From Mucilaginibacter mali (GTDB lineage Bacteria > Bacteroidota > Bacteroidia > Sphingobacteriales > Sphingobacteriaceae): 64,000 nucleotides of DNA. The stretch spans positions 558,001 to 622,000 of the forward strand of contig NZ_CP054139.1 of the NCBI RefSeq assembly GCF_013283875.1. The letters are read 5' to 3'. Every line of letters begins with the position of its first letter. Within the stretch, counting starts at the first letter, position 1. Of the stretch, positions 25,480 through 35,743 are shown in pieces. A model generated the notes under the pieces. That model searched no databases, was not told the DNA's origin, and saw nothing but the letters and a program-made list of their open reading frames with translations. A program made the position numbers and the translations under genes.

Positions 25480-28400
25480 ATGAGAAATAATTATCTAAAA
25501 AAGTACATGCTCTTTTTTGCTTTGCTGCTTTTATCGGCCCCGATATTCGCGCAAACCAGGAGTGTTAGCGGTAAGGTAGTTGACGAGAACAACCAATCGC
25601 TACCCGGAGCAACCGTAAGTGTGAGCGGTAGCACCATCGCCGCGTCTACAGATGTTAACGGTGTTTATAAGATCAACGCGCTTAGAGCAGGTACTTATAC
25701 CCTTAGCGTTACCTTTGTGGGTTACACCACCGCACAAAAAACAGTTACCGTTGGCGGCAGCGACGTTACCGTTAACTTTAACCTGCAACCGGCATCAAAA
25801 AACCTGAACGAGATCATCGTTATTGGTTATGGTACAGTTAAAAAGAAAGACCTTACCGGTTCGGTAACCACCGTAACTTCAAAGGATTTCCAAACCGGCA
25901 GCATCACTACGCCAGAGCAACTGATCTCGGGTAAAGTAGCCGGTGTTTCCATCACCTCAAACAGCGGTGCTCCCGGTGCCGGTAGTACTATCCGCGTACG
26001 TGGCGGTGCTTCGCTGAATGCCAGTAACGATCCATTGATCGTGGTTGACGGTGTGCAGCTGAGCAACGACGCGATCGCGGGCGCGCCAAACCCATTAAGT
26101 TTAATTAACCCTAACGATATCGAATCGTTCACTGTATTAAAGGACGCTTCGGCAACCGCTATCTACGGTTCACGTGCATCAAACGGTGTAATTATCATTA
26201 CCACCAAACGTGGCCAAACCGGCAAGCCACAGTTCGATCTGAACACACAGGCATCTGCCGCTACGTTGCCAAAAGAAGCCAGCGTTCTGTCTGCCGATCA
26301 GTTCCGCGCATTTGTAAACGCTAATGGTACCCCAGCCCTGATCGCGCTGTTAGGTAACGCCAATACCGACTGGCAAAAGGAAATTTATCGTACCGCCATC
26401 AGCAACGATAATAACCTGAGCGTATCGGGTGGTATCAAAAATATGCCTTACCGCGTATCGGTAGGGTACCTTGATCAGAAGGGTATCCTGAAAACAGGTT
26501 CGTTAGACCGTACTTCGGCTTCGGTTAACGTATCGCCAAAATTGTTTGATAACCACCTGAAGATCGATGTTAACCTGAAAGGTTCGGAAAGCAAAGTGCG
26601 CTTTGCCAATGAAGGTGCTATCGGCGCCGCCGTAAACTTCGACCCAACCAAGCCGGTAACCGTAAACAGCAAACGTTTTGATGGTTACTACCAATGGTTA
26701 GATCCAAGTAATACTGCTACGGGCCTAAAAGCATTAGCACCACTTAACCCTGTTGGTTTGTTACAGGAACGTTTTGACAGGAGCAATGTACAGCGTAGCA
26801 TCGGCAACGCGCAGTTGGATTATAAATTCCACTTCCTGCCCGATTTGCATGCCAACGTAAACTTTGGTTACGATATATCTAAAGGTACTGGTACCATTAT
26901 GGTATCAGACAGTGCAGCTGCTGGTTACAGAAGGTTAAAGGATGCTAATAATGTTTATCATGGCGGTACTAACAACCAATACAAAACCACTGTACAAAAC
27001 ACTACATTCGAGGCTTATTTGAACTATGCTAAAGATATAAAATCGCTGAACAGCCGTGTAGACGCGGTGGCCGGTTACGCATATTATGATTATGCCACAA
27101 CCAATACCAACTTCCCCGACTATACCTATGATAACGTTGTATATAGCAAACCGAATTATCCATTCGATAAACCACAGCACCGTTTGCTATCATACTACGG
27201 CCGTTTAAACCTGACCATTGACGATAAATACCTGTTAACCGGTACCGTTCGCCGTGATGGTTCATCAAGGTTTGCCGCAGCTAATCGTTTCGCGGTGTTC
27301 CCATCAGGGGCTTTTGCCTGGAAAATTAAGGACGAATCGTTCCTGAAAGATTCTAAACTGTTCTCTGACCTGAAGATCCGTGTAGGTTACGGTATCACCG
27401 GTCAGCAGGATGGCATCGGTAACTACGATTATGCATCGTACTATGCCCTGAGTAACCAAACCGCGCAATACCAGATAGGTAATACATTTTATCCGCTGTA
27501 CCGCCCGGCTGGTTATGACCCTACCCGCAAATGGGAGCAGAGTGCCACCACCAACGCTGGTATCGATTATGGCTTCCTGAACGGTCGCATCAGCGGTAGC
27601 ATCGATTTTTATTATAAAAACACTACCGACCTGCTGAACGAGGTGAACATCTCTGCCGGCCAGGGCTTCTCTAATAAAATTGTAACCAACGTTGGCGACA
27701 TGGTTAACCGTGGTGTGGAGTTCTCTATCAACGGACAGATCATCCGCCAAAAAGATGTAAGCTGGGATGTTGCGCTGAACGCCACTTACAACAGCAACAA
27801 GATCACCAAACTGACCATTGTAAACGACCCAACCTTTGTGGGTAACAAAACCGGCGGCATTTCGGGTGGTACAGGTAACTTCATCCAGATCAACTCGGTT
27901 GGATCGCCGCGTAACTCGTTCTTTGTTTACCAGCAAGTGTACGATGCCAGCGGCAAACCGATTGACGGCGTATTTGTAGACCAGAACAAAGACGGTATTA
28001 TTAACGAGCAGGACTTGTACAAATACAAAAGCCCCGATCCGAAGGTGTTCCTGGGTATGTCGAGCAATTTTAGCTACAAGCAATGGAATATCGGCTTTAC
28101 CATGAGGGCTAATTTGGGTAACTACGCTTATAACAACGTATTCTCTAACACAGGTACTACCCGTAACATCCTGAACCCGCTGGGCATATTGAACAATGGA
28201 TCGGCCAATGTGCTGGAAAGTGGCCTAAGCGGCAACAGCGACAAGAACGTGCTGTCGGATTACTACATCCAGAATGCGTCGTTCCTGCGGATGGATAATG
28301 TGAATTTGGGCTACAACTTTGGTAAGATACTGCACAATTCGGCAAACCTTAGCTTAAACGCCAACGTGCAGAATGTGTTCATCATTACCAAGTATAAAGG

Positions 28401-28488
28401 TATCGACCCTGAGGTTGGCAGCGGCATAGATAATAACTTCTATCCAAGGCCTCGCACATTTGTTTTAGGTGTAAATCTTAAATTTTAA
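25480..28488 (+). CDS. susC: SusC/RagA-type TonB-dependent outer membrane transporter
   Basis: A 1002-residue outer-membrane importer. A signal peptide (cleavage after IFAQ, about residue 25) precedes a carboxypeptidase regulatory-like domain starting VSGKVVDENNQSLPGATVSV. A plug domain follows with the SusC motif VVDGVQLSNDA and the usual SATAIYGSRASNGVIIITTKRG stretch. The rest is a 22-strand beta-barrel ending in the typical FVLGVNLKF. It pairs with the SusD protein to take up maltodextrins through TonB energy. It is the first gene of the operon. Confidence 0.95.
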   Translation: MRNNYLKKYMLFFALLLLSAPIFAQTRSVSGKVVDENNQSLPGATVSVSGSTIAASTDVNGVYKINALRAGTYTLSVTFVGYTTAQKTVTVGGSDVTVNFNLQPASKNLNEIIVIGYGTVKKKDLTGSVTTVTSKDFQTGSITTPEQLISGKVAGVSITSNSGAPGAGSTIRVRGGASLNASNDPLIVVDGVQLSNDAIAGAPNPLSLINPNDIESFTVLKDASATAIYGSRASNGVIIITTKRGQTGKPQFDLNTQASAATLPKEASVLSADQFRAFVNANGTPALIALLGNANTDWQKEIYRTAISNDNNLSVSGGIKNMPYRVSVGYLDQKGILKTGSLDRTSASVNVSPKLFDNHLKIDVNLKGSESKVRFANEGAIGAAVNFDPTKPVTVNSKRFDGYYQWLDPSNTATGLKALAPLNPVGLLQERFDRSNVQRSIGNAQLDYKFHFLPDLHANVNFGYDISKGTGTIMVSDSAAAGYRRLKDANNVYHGGTNNQYKTTVQNTTFEAYLNYAKDIKSLNSRVDAVAGYAYYDYATTNTNFPDYTYDNVVYSKPNYPFDKPQHRLLSYYGRLNLTIDDKYLLTGTVRRDGSSRFAAANRFAVFPSGAFAWKIKDESFLKDSKLFSDLKIRVGYGITGQQDGIGNYDYASYYALSNQTAQYQIGNTFYPLYRPAGYDPTRKWEQSATTNAGIDYGFLNGRISGSIDFYYKNTTDLLNEVNISAGQGFSNKIVTNVGDMVNRGVEFSINGQIIRQKDVSWDVALNATYNSNKITKLTIVNDPTFVGNKTGGISGGTGNFIQINSVGSPRNSFFVYQQVYDASGKPIDGVFVDQNKDGIINEQDLYKYKSPDPKVFLGMSSNFSYKQWNIGFTMRANLGNYAYNNVFSNTGTTRNILNPLGILNNGSANVLESGLSGNSDKNVLSDYYIQNASFLRMDNVNLGYNFGKILHNSANLSLNANVQNVFIITKYKGIDPEVGSGIDNNFYPRPRTFVLGVNLKF

Positions 28489-28531
28489 AGTCCATCGTAC
28501 ATAAAAAATACGATCAAAAAGATAAATCGAT

Positions 28532-30142
28532 ATGAAGAAGAATTTGATAAACAAAGCATTAGCTGTAATAGTAATTGCAGGTTCGTTAGCTTCGTGTACA
28601 AAAAAACTGGACTTGTTGCCTACCAACGATGTTACCGCGGCAACGGTTTACAGTACCGCTACCGGTTACAAACAGGCCTTTGCCAAGGTTTACGGCGCTT
28701 ATGCCTTAACTGGTAATATAGGCCCTGCCGGTGATGATAACAGCAAGGATATTAAAGGCATTGACGAAGGTACATCCGACTTTTTGCGCCTGTACTGGAA
28801 ATCGCAGGAACTGAGCACCGATGAGGCTGTAATAAGCTGGGGCGACGTAGGTATCCAGGATTTTCATAACATGAACTGGTCATCAAGCAACCCGTTCCTT
28901 AAAGGTTTATACTACCGTTCGTTGTACCAGATTACCCTGGCTAACGATTTCATTAACCAATCGGCCGATGATAAACTGAGCAGCCGTGGTATCTCAGGTA
29001 CCGATGCTGATGCCATCCGCAGGTTCCGTGCCGAGGCCCGGTTTTTAAGGGCCTTCCAGTACTGGGTACTGATGGACGCCTTCGGTAACCCGCCGTTCAC
29101 TACCGATGCCGACGTGATTGGTGTAACCGTGCCAAAGCAAATTGGCCGCGCCGCGGTATTCAATTATATCGAATCGGAACTGAAAGCGATAGACCCGCTG
29201 CTGGCTGCGCCTAAAACCAACGAATATGGTCGTGCCGACCAGGCTGCAGCCTGGGCTTTACTGGCCCGTTTATACCTGAACGCCAACGTATACACCGGTA
29301 CACCAAAATATACCGAGGCTATCACCTATTCATCAAAAGTTATCGCGGCGGGTTACAGCCTGATTGCTGATTACCGTAATATCATGTTAGCTGATAACCA
29401 GCTGAACACCAGCGAAAACATCCTGACCATTAACTACGATGGTTTAAAAACGCAGGGTTACGGTGGTACTACCTTCCTTACACACGCCCCTGTAGGCGGT
29501 TCTGAACCGGCTTCAATGTTCGGTATCGGTGGCGGCTGGGCTGGCGCGCGCACCACTAAAAACCTGCCAAACCTGTTTCCTGATTATACCGGCACTGCCG
29601 ATAAAAGGTCGCAGTTTTGGACCAATGGCCAAAACCTGGAAATTAAGGACGTGAGCACCTTTACCGATGGTTTTTGCGTTACTAAATACCGCAACGTAAC
29701 CCGTGGCGGCGCCGCAGGCCAAAGCCTTGATTTCTCGGATATCGACTTCCCGCTGTTCCGCCTGTCTGAGCAGTACCTGATCTACGCAGAAGCTACGCTG
29801 CGTGGCGGTTCGGGCGGTACACTGGCTAACGCGCTGATCTATATGAACAATATACGCAACCGTGCTTATATGAATGCTGTTGGTGTCACCACAGGTAATA
29901 TAACAACTACAGATCTTACACTTGATTTTATTTTAAACGAACGTGCCCGCGAATTATACTGGGAAGGCTTCCGCCGTACCGACCTGATCCGTTATGGCAA
30001 GTTTACCGATGCCAGCTACCTGTGGCCGTTTAAAGGTGGTGTAGCTGGTGGCAAGGGTGTGGAATCGTTCAGGAACGTTTACCCGATACCATCGGACGAT
30101 TTGACCGCCAACCCAACCTTAACTCAAAACACCGGATACTAA
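28532..30142 (+). CDS. susD: SusD/RagB-type starch-binding lipoprotein
   Basis: A 536-residue outer-membrane lipoprotein. The signal peptide ends in SLASC (Cys near residue 22). The SusD fold is shown by the TPR-like segment LRRFRAEARFLRAF-type near residue 165 and by FILNERARELYWEGFRRTDLIRYGKF near 470. It acts as the lid over the SusC barrel and binds starch oligosaccharides. It follows susC after 43 bases. Confidence 0.95.
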   Translation: MKKNLINKALAVIVIAGSLASCTKKLDLLPTNDVTAATVYSTATGYKQAFAKVYGAYALTGNIGPAGDDNSKDIKGIDEGTSDFLRLYWKSQELSTDEAVISWGDVGIQDFHNMNWSSSNPFLKGLYYRSLYQITLANDFINQSADDKLSSRGISGTDADAIRRFRAEARFLRAFQYWVLMDAFGNPPFTTDADVIGVTVPKQIGRAAVFNYIESELKAIDPLLAAPKTNEYGRADQAAAWALLARLYLNANVYTGTPKYTEAITYSSKVIAAGYSLIADYRNIMLADNQLNTSENILTINYDGLKTQGYGGTTFLTHAPVGGSEPASMFGIGGGWAGARTTKNLPNLFPDYTGTADKRSQFWTNGQNLEIKDVSTFTDGFCVTKYRNVTRGGAAGQSLDFSDIDFPLFRLSEQYLIYAEATLRGGSGGTLANALIYMNNIRNRAYMNAVGVTTGNITTTDLTLDFILNERARELYWEGFRRTDLIRYGKFTDASYLWPFKGGVAGGKGVESFRNVYPIPSDDLTANPTLTQNTGY

Positions 30143-30153
30143 AAATATAAAGG

Positions 30154-30179
30154 CCGTGCGGGGTTAATGCCCTGCACGG
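30154..30179 (+). promoter_or_regulatory. Intercistronic hairpin between susD and susE
   Basis: CCGTGCGGGG and CCCTGCACGG form a 10-bp stem with one mismatch around TTAATG. It is not followed by a T-run, so it more likely protects the upstream mRNA or lowers downstream expression than terminates fully. Confidence 0.5.
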
Positions 30180-30218
30180 TATATAAAATCAATATTTAAC
30201 CTTTTTTAAGTATTAAAA

Positions 30219-31295
30219 ATGAAAGCATTAATTACCAAATTTTTAGCACTGGGTTGCCTGGCCGTAACGGTACTGGCATCGTGCAAAAAAGATGAGATCA
30301 AGACGGTGGCGGGCGTAGGTTCGCCCAGCGTACTGAGCGCGTCGACAACCACACCGGTTTTAACCAAGGCTACTTTAACCAGTACGGCTATCACTATTAT
30401 CGGTACCCCCCAAAGCTATGGCTACAACGCGGCGGTTAGCTATTCGTTCCAGTTAGCGGTTAAGGGTACAAATTTTGCCGCTCCTACCGAAGTGGCTTTA
30501 CCAGTAGGTACGTTTACGAAAACATATACAGTTCAGGATTTTAATAATTTGCTGTTGTCTATGAAGCTGCCGGTTAACCAGGCCGCTCAGGTAGATGTGC
30601 GTTTGAAATCATCATTGAGCGCTACCGCCGGTATCACTTACTCAAATGTAATTACGATAACAGCCACTCCGTTCCCGCTTACTGCCTATATATATGTTCC
30701 GGGCGCTTACCAGGGTTGGAATCCAGCCACTGCTGATAGTTTGCAATCGGCAACAGGTAACGGCGTTTATACAGGCATCATCAACTTTATCGGTACCGAT
30801 TTTCACTTTAAGGTTACCCCAGCTAAAAAGTGGGATGTGGCTTATGGTGATGCCGGCGGCGGCAAGATCAGCACTTCGGGAGGTGATATCCTTTCTCCGC
30901 AGGCTGGTGTTACGCAGGTTACTGTAGACTTGAACCAAAATACGATAACATTTGGCACACCTGCATTTTATTTTAGCGCTATTGGCGATGCTACAGCTTT
31001 AGGCTGGGGCGGCGATACGGATATGAAATATGTTTACGCTACAGGTAACTGGGAATTAACAACCAACCTTACTGCCGGAGGCGCCTTTAAGGTCCGTATG
31101 AACCATGATTGGGGTACCAGCTTTGGTTTATTGGCAACTCCTGATGGTAAAACCCTTACCAGTAACAATGGTGGTAACGTTCCTATCACTACTGCGGGGA
31201 CGTATAAAATCACGTTCACTCCGGCTTATACAACCGATGGAAATGGCAAAACTACGGTTAACGGAACTGCTGGATATACCCTGGTAAAACAATAA
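30219..31295 (+). CDS. SusE/SusF-like outer membrane starch-binding lipoprotein
   Basis: A 358-residue lipoprotein with signal LAVTVLASC (Cys near residue 22). An N-terminal DUF5019/SusE-type Ig-like domain (about 30-150) is followed by two tandem carbohydrate-binding domains. Each has an aromatic-rich beta pattern, for example YVPGAYQGWNPATADSLQS and FSAIGDATALGWGGDTDM. It holds starch at the surface. It has the position of susE in the Bacteroides sus locus. Confidence 0.88.
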   Translation: MKALITKFLALGCLAVTVLASCKKDEIKTVAGVGSPSVLSASTTTPVLTKATLTSTAITIIGTPQSYGYNAAVSYSFQLAVKGTNFAAPTEVALPVGTFTKTYTVQDFNNLLLSMKLPVNQAAQVDVRLKSSLSATAGITYSNVITITATPFPLTAYIYVPGAYQGWNPATADSLQSATGNGVYTGIINFIGTDFHFKVTPAKKWDVAYGDAGGGKISTSGGDILSPQAGVTQVTVDLNQNTITFGTPAFYFSAIGDATALGWGGDTDMKYVYATGNWELTTNLTAGGAFKVRMNHDWGTSFGLLATPDGKTLTSNNGGNVPITTAGTYKITFTPAYTTDGNGKTTVNGTAGYTLVKQ

Positions 31296-31301
31296 TTTAA
31301 T

Positions 31302-31335
31302 AACCCTGCCCGTGGCAAGCGGGCAGGGTTTTATT
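31302..31335 (+). terminator. Terminator or attenuator after susE
   Basis: AACCCTGCCCG and CGGGCAGGGTT form an 11-bp stem followed by TTTAT. It lies within the operon before the GH31 gene, so it may reduce expression of the enzymes relative to susCDE. No strong promoter was seen between it and the GH31 start. Confidence 0.65.
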
Positions 31336-31430
31336 TCCCGCTTTAATTTAAAGCTTAAACTATTTTGGTACGATGTCAACGCCGCTAAATTGGGGCGAAT
31401 GGTATCCTATTGCTTCTAAAATTCTGATAA

Positions 31431-33881
31431 ATGATATTTAAACGCTGCTATCTTTCTTTCATCGCGCTGTTAAGCATACCTACCTCTATTTTTGCACAAA
31501 CGGTTAAAAGCCCGGGTAATGTGAAAACTGCGGCGGTAAGCGGCCAGCAGATAACCATCACTACCGATAACGCCTATGCGCAGGTAACTGTGTACGCGCC
31601 CGGTGTGATACGTGTTAGGATAGATAAACAGCCCCTGGCCACCGATTTTTCGTACGCTGTTATCGCGCAACCGCAAACGGTTAAAGCCAATATCACGCAG
31701 AATGATAACGAGGTAAGCATCCTTACCGATTCGGTGAAAGCCATCATCAGCAAAAAGCCTTTCTCGGTAGCTTTTTACACTACCGATGGTAAAGTGATCA
31801 GCCAGGACGAGACCGGGTTGAATACATCGTGGGTGAACGAGTCGGTAACTACCTACAAACATATACAGGAGGGCGAGCGCTTTGTTGGCCTGGGCGAAAA
31901 GACCGGCGACCTTGACCGCAAGGGCAACGGTTACACCAACTGGAATACCGATGCCTTCGGTTATGCCACCGACCGTGACCCGATCTACTCGACCATTCCG
32001 TTCTACATCGGTATACACCATGGGTTGAACTATGGGATATTTATGGATAATACCTACCAAAGCGATTTTAACTTTGGTGCCAGCAATAACCGTTTCTCAT
32101 CGTTCGGTGCACGTGGGGGCGAGATGAATTATTACTTCATCTACAACAAACACCTGGGCGATATCATCACTTCGTACACCGCCCTTACGGGCCGTATGAA
32201 GATGCCGCCGTTGTGGAGTTTAGGTTACCAGCAGAACCGCTACAGCTATTACCCCGAAACCGAGGTAATGCGCATAGCACAAACCCTGCGCGAAAAGAAA
32301 CTGCCTGCTGATGGTATTACGCTGGATATCCACTATATGGATCATTATAAAGTATTCACTTGGGATAAGGAACGTTTCCCTGATCCAAGAAAAATGACCG
32401 ATAAGCTGAAAGACATGGGCTTTAAGCTGACCGTTATTGTTGACCCGGGTGTTAAAGTTGAAAAAGGCTACGGCACTTACGATAGGGGATACGCGGCCAA
32501 CATATTTGCCAAATATCCCGACAGTACAAATTATACCGGCGAGGTCTGGCCCGGGTGGTGCAATTTTCCCGACTTTACTAACCCAAAAGCGCGCTCATGG
32601 TGGGGCGCAGAATTGAAAAAGTACGGCGAAGACGGCATCAGCGGTATCTGGAACGATATGAACGAGATCGCGACCTGGGGTCAGAAAATGCCGGACAATA
32701 TCATTTTTGATTACGATGGCCGCAAGGCATCGCACCTGCAAACCCGCAACGTTTACGCGCTGGAGATGGCCCGTTCAAGCTTTGAGGGTGGTAAGGTGGC
32801 CTTTGGTAAGCGCCCCTTTGTACTAACCCGTGCCGGTTATGCAGGCCTGCAACGTTACAGCGCCATCTGGACAGGCGATAACCGCGCCGAGGACAGCCAC
32901 ATGTTGCTGGGTGTGCGTTTATTAAATAGCCTTGGTTTGAGCGGTGTGGCCTTTACCGGCATGGATATCGGTGGTTTTACCGGCAATGGTACGCCATCGT
33001 TGTTTGCCCGCTGGATGCAGATAGGTGCCTTTAATCCTTACTTCCGTAGCCATACGGCGGTAAACACCAAATCGGCCGAGCCATGGACCTTTGGCGAGGA
33101 AGTGCTGGAAATATCGCGCAACTATATTAACCTGCGCTATATGCTGATGCCGTACCTGTACAGCGCGTTTTACGATGCTACACAAACCGGCCGCCCGCTG
33201 ATGCGTTCGCTGGCTATCGATTATACTTTTGATCAGAATATCTATAACACCCAGTTCCAGAACCAGTATATGTTCGGCAGCGCGTTTTTGGTAATGCCTT
33301 TCGAGGGTACGGCCACCATGGGTAAGGTATACTTCCCGGCCGGCCGCTGGTATAACCTGTATAATGGCGTGGCCCAATCGGGCGCGCAGGACAGGCTGAT
33401 AGAAGTAAGCATGAACAAATTGCCGGTATTTGTTAAAGAGAGCAGCATTATCCCAATGCAATCGCTGGTGCAAAGCACATCGCAAATGCCAACTGATACA
33501 TTGGTGGTACACGTTTACCAGGGCGATAAGAACAACAACTACACTTATTACGAAGACGACGGCGAAAGCTATAACTACGAGAACGGCGCATATTTTAAAC
33601 GCCTCATCAGTTACGATGCCGCCAAACACGCCATCACTTTTAACAAGGCCGAGGGCAGCTACAGATCGAAGTTCAAGAATATAAAAGTGGTGATGCACGG
33701 CTTTGGCAATGGCAGCTTTAAGCTGGATAATAAAGCCGTTAACCTGAACGATGATTTTGTGTCGTTCCTAACCCCGCTGTCCAAATTCGATCCGCAGGGT
33801 TCGGCCAATGCTATCGAGGGCGAAAAGGTAAAAAGCATCGTTATAAAAAACAGCGGGGAAGCATTCTCCATCAATTATTAA
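31431..33881 (+). CDS. GH31 alpha-glucosidase
   Basis: An 816-residue periplasmic glycoside hydrolase family 31 enzyme with a signal peptide (to about IFAQ, residue 23). The catalytic nucleophile is the aspartate in GIWNDMNEIATW (near residue 408) and the acid/base aspartate lies in the WTGDNRAEDSHM stretch (near 485). GRMKMPPLWSLGYQQ and LPADGITLDIHYMD are further family motifs. It releases glucose from maltose and maltodextrins made by the GH13 enzymes next to it. Confidence 0.93.
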   Translation: MIFKRCYLSFIALLSIPTSIFAQTVKSPGNVKTAAVSGQQITITTDNAYAQVTVYAPGVIRVRIDKQPLATDFSYAVIAQPQTVKANITQNDNEVSILTDSVKAIISKKPFSVAFYTTDGKVISQDETGLNTSWVNESVTTYKHIQEGERFVGLGEKTGDLDRKGNGYTNWNTDAFGYATDRDPIYSTIPFYIGIHHGLNYGIFMDNTYQSDFNFGASNNRFSSFGARGGEMNYYFIYNKHLGDIITSYTALTGRMKMPPLWSLGYQQNRYSYYPETEVMRIAQTLREKKLPADGITLDIHYMDHYKVFTWDKERFPDPRKMTDKLKDMGFKLTVIVDPGVKVEKGYGTYDRGYAANIFAKYPDSTNYTGEVWPGWCNFPDFTNPKARSWWGAELKKYGEDGISGIWNDMNEIATWGQKMPDNIIFDYDGRKASHLQTRNVYALEMARSSFEGGKVAFGKRPFVLTRAGYAGLQRYSAIWTGDNRAEDSHMLLGVRLLNSLGLSGVAFTGMDIGGFTGNGTPSLFARWMQIGAFNPYFRSHTAVNTKSAEPWTFGEEVLEISRNYINLRYMLMPYLYSAFYDATQTGRPLMRSLAIDYTFDQNIYNTQFQNQYMFGSAFLVMPFEGTATMGKVYFPAGRWYNLYNGVAQSGAQDRLIEVSMNKLPVFVKESSIIPMQSLVQSTSQMPTDTLVVHVYQGDKNNNYTYYEDDGESYNYENGAYFKRLISYDAAKHAITFNKAEGSYRSKFKNIKVVMHGFGNGSFKLDNKAVNLNDDFVSFLTPLSKFDPQGSANAIEGEKVKSIVIKNSGEAFSINY

Positions 33882-33889
33882 GATTAGCT

Positions 33890-35743
33890 ATGAAATTGAA
33901 GTTGGCTTTATCGTTAGCAGGCTTATTCCTTTCGGGATATGTAATGGCGCAAATGCCCGCGCTGGATCATGTTGAACCTGCCTTTTGGTGGGTAGGCATG
34001 AAAAACCCCAAGCTGCAACTGCTGGTACATGGCGATCATATCGCTAACCGTACTGCCAGCCTTAAATATCCCAGCGTTAAGGTAGCTGCCGTGCATAAGG
34101 TAGAAAACCCTAATTACCTGTTCATCGACCTGGAAATTTCGGCATCAGCCAAAGCGGGCAAATTCCCCATCAGCTTTAAAAAAACAGGCGAAAAAGACCT
34201 GAGCTACAGTTACGAGTTAAAGACCCGCAACCATACCGCTCAATGGGCACAAGGCGTTACCAATAAGGATGTGATCTACCTGATCATGCCCGACCGTTTC
34301 AGCAACGGCGATCCTAAGAACGACGTGGTGCCCGGCATGAGGGAAACCACTATTAGCCGCGATTCCATCTACTACCGCCACGGCGGCGACCTTCAAGGCA
34401 TCATCAACCACCTGGGTTACCTGAAAGACCTGGGCGTTACAGCTATATGGCTTACGCCCGAGATTGAGAACGACGAACCCCATGCATCGTACCATGGCTA
34501 TGCGGTTACCAACTATTACAAGGTAGACCCACGTTACGGAAGCAACGAGTTGTATAAAACCTTTGTAGCCAAATGCCACGAGATGGACATTAAGGTGGTA
34601 AAAGACCTGGTGCATAACCACGCCGGTACCGAAGGCTGGATCATACAGGATATGCCGATGAAAAGCTGGGTACACCAGTGGCCAAAGTATACCAACTCCA
34701 ACTTTCGCGATGCGGCGGTGATGGACCCGCACGGTGCCGCTGCCGATAAAAAACAAATGCTGGATGGCTGGTTTGACCGCCGCATGGCCGATATGAACCA
34801 AAACAACCCTTACGTGCAGAACTATCTTACCCAAAACCACATCTGGTGGGTAGAGTATGCCGGGGTAGATGGTTTCCGTTTGGATACTTACCCGTATAAC
34901 GATGGCCCTTACATGGCCGATTGGGCACAGAAGGTGAAAGCCGAGTTCCCGCACCTGTCCATCTTTGGCGAAACGCTGGTATGGTCGGTGGCTAACCAGG
35001 CTTACTTTACACAGGGCAACACCGTTAACCGCGGCATGGATACCCACCTGCCCGGCATTACCGACGCGCAGATAAAAGATGCCATTTACGAGGCCCTGAA
35101 CGGCAAAGAAGGCTGGACCGACGGCGTTAACCGCCTGTACAACATCGTAGCGCAGGATTTTATGTACCAGGATGCTACACGCAACACCATCTTTTTAGAT
35201 AACCACGATATGAGCCGCTTTTACTCGATGGTGAAAGAGGACTTTACCAGGTTCAAGTCGGGGATGGCCATGTTGTTGACCATGCGTGGTGTGCCGCAAC
35301 TGTACTACGGCGATGAGATATTGATGAAGAACTACAGCGATCCGGATGGCCTGGTGCGTTTGGATTTCCCCGGTGGCTGGGCTGGCGATAAAAAGGACAA
35401 GTTCACCGCCGAGGGCAGAGACAAGAAAGAGAACGAAGCGTTCGACTTTATGCATACCCTGCTCAACTACCGCAAAAATACTCCGGCACTGCAAACCGGC
35501 AAGCTGATGCAATACATCCCGCGCAAAGGCATTTATACCTATTTCAGGTACGATGCACAAAAGACCGTGATGGTGATCTACAACGGTAACGATAAAGAGA
35601 CCGCCTGGGATGGCGAACACTTTACCGAGCGCACAGCCGGTTTTAACAGCGGTTACGATGTGCTGAACGGTACTGCCCTAACCAATATCAAACAGCTGCT
35701 TATCTCGGCTAAAACCACAATGATAATTGAATTGAAGAAATGA
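33890..35743 (+). CDS. GH13 alpha-amylase family enzyme, neopullulanase/cyclomaltodextrinase-like (SusA type)
   Basis: A 617-residue enzyme with a signal peptide (to about VMAQ) and an N-terminal Ig-like domain (residues 30-110) as in cyclomaltodextrinases. The four GH13 regions are visible: VKDLVHNHAG, FRLDTYPY (nucleophile Asp), IFGETLVWS (acid/base Glu) and FLDNHDMSRF. It starts 8 bases after the GH31 gene and overlaps the transporter gene by 4 bases. It should cleave alpha-1,4-glucans or cyclodextrins in the periplasm. Confidence 0.93.
   Translation: MKLKLALSLAGLFLSGYVMAQMPALDHVEPAFWWVGMKNPKLQLLVHGDHIANRTASLKYPSVKVAAVHKVENPNYLFIDLEISASAKAGKFPISFKKTGEKDLSYSYELKTRNHTAQWAQGVTNKDVIYLIMPDRFSNGDPKNDVVPGMRETTISRDSIYYRHGGDLQGIINHLGYLKDLGVTAIWLTPEIENDEPHASYHGYAVTNYYKVDPRYGSNELYKTFVAKCHEMDIKVVKDLVHNHAGTEGWIIQDMPMKSWVHQWPKYTNSNFRDAAVMDPHGAAADKKQMLDGWFDRRMADMNQNNPYVQNYLTQNHIWWVEYAGVDGFRLDTYPYNDGPYMADWAQKVKAEFPHLSIFGETLVWSVANQAYFTQGNTVNRGMDTHLPGITDAQIKDAIYEALNGKEGWTDGVNRLYNIVAQDFMYQDATRNTIFLDNHDMSRFYSMVKEDFTRFKSGMAMLLTMRGVPQLYYGDEILMKNYSDPDGLVRLDFPGGWAGDKKDKFTAEGRDKKENEAFDFMHTLLNYRKNTPALQTGKLMQYIPRKGIYTYFRYDAQKTVMVIYNGNDKETAWDGEHFTERTAGFNSGYDVLNGTALTNIKQLLISAKTTMIIELKK

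Noticed and set aside
34217..35047. 276-residue antisense frame over the GH13 gene
   Set aside because: The plus-strand frame has all four GH13 catalytic regions; the antisense frame has no domain and only reflects codon bias. The same holds for antisense frames in susC (27304-28083) and GH31 (32922-33698).
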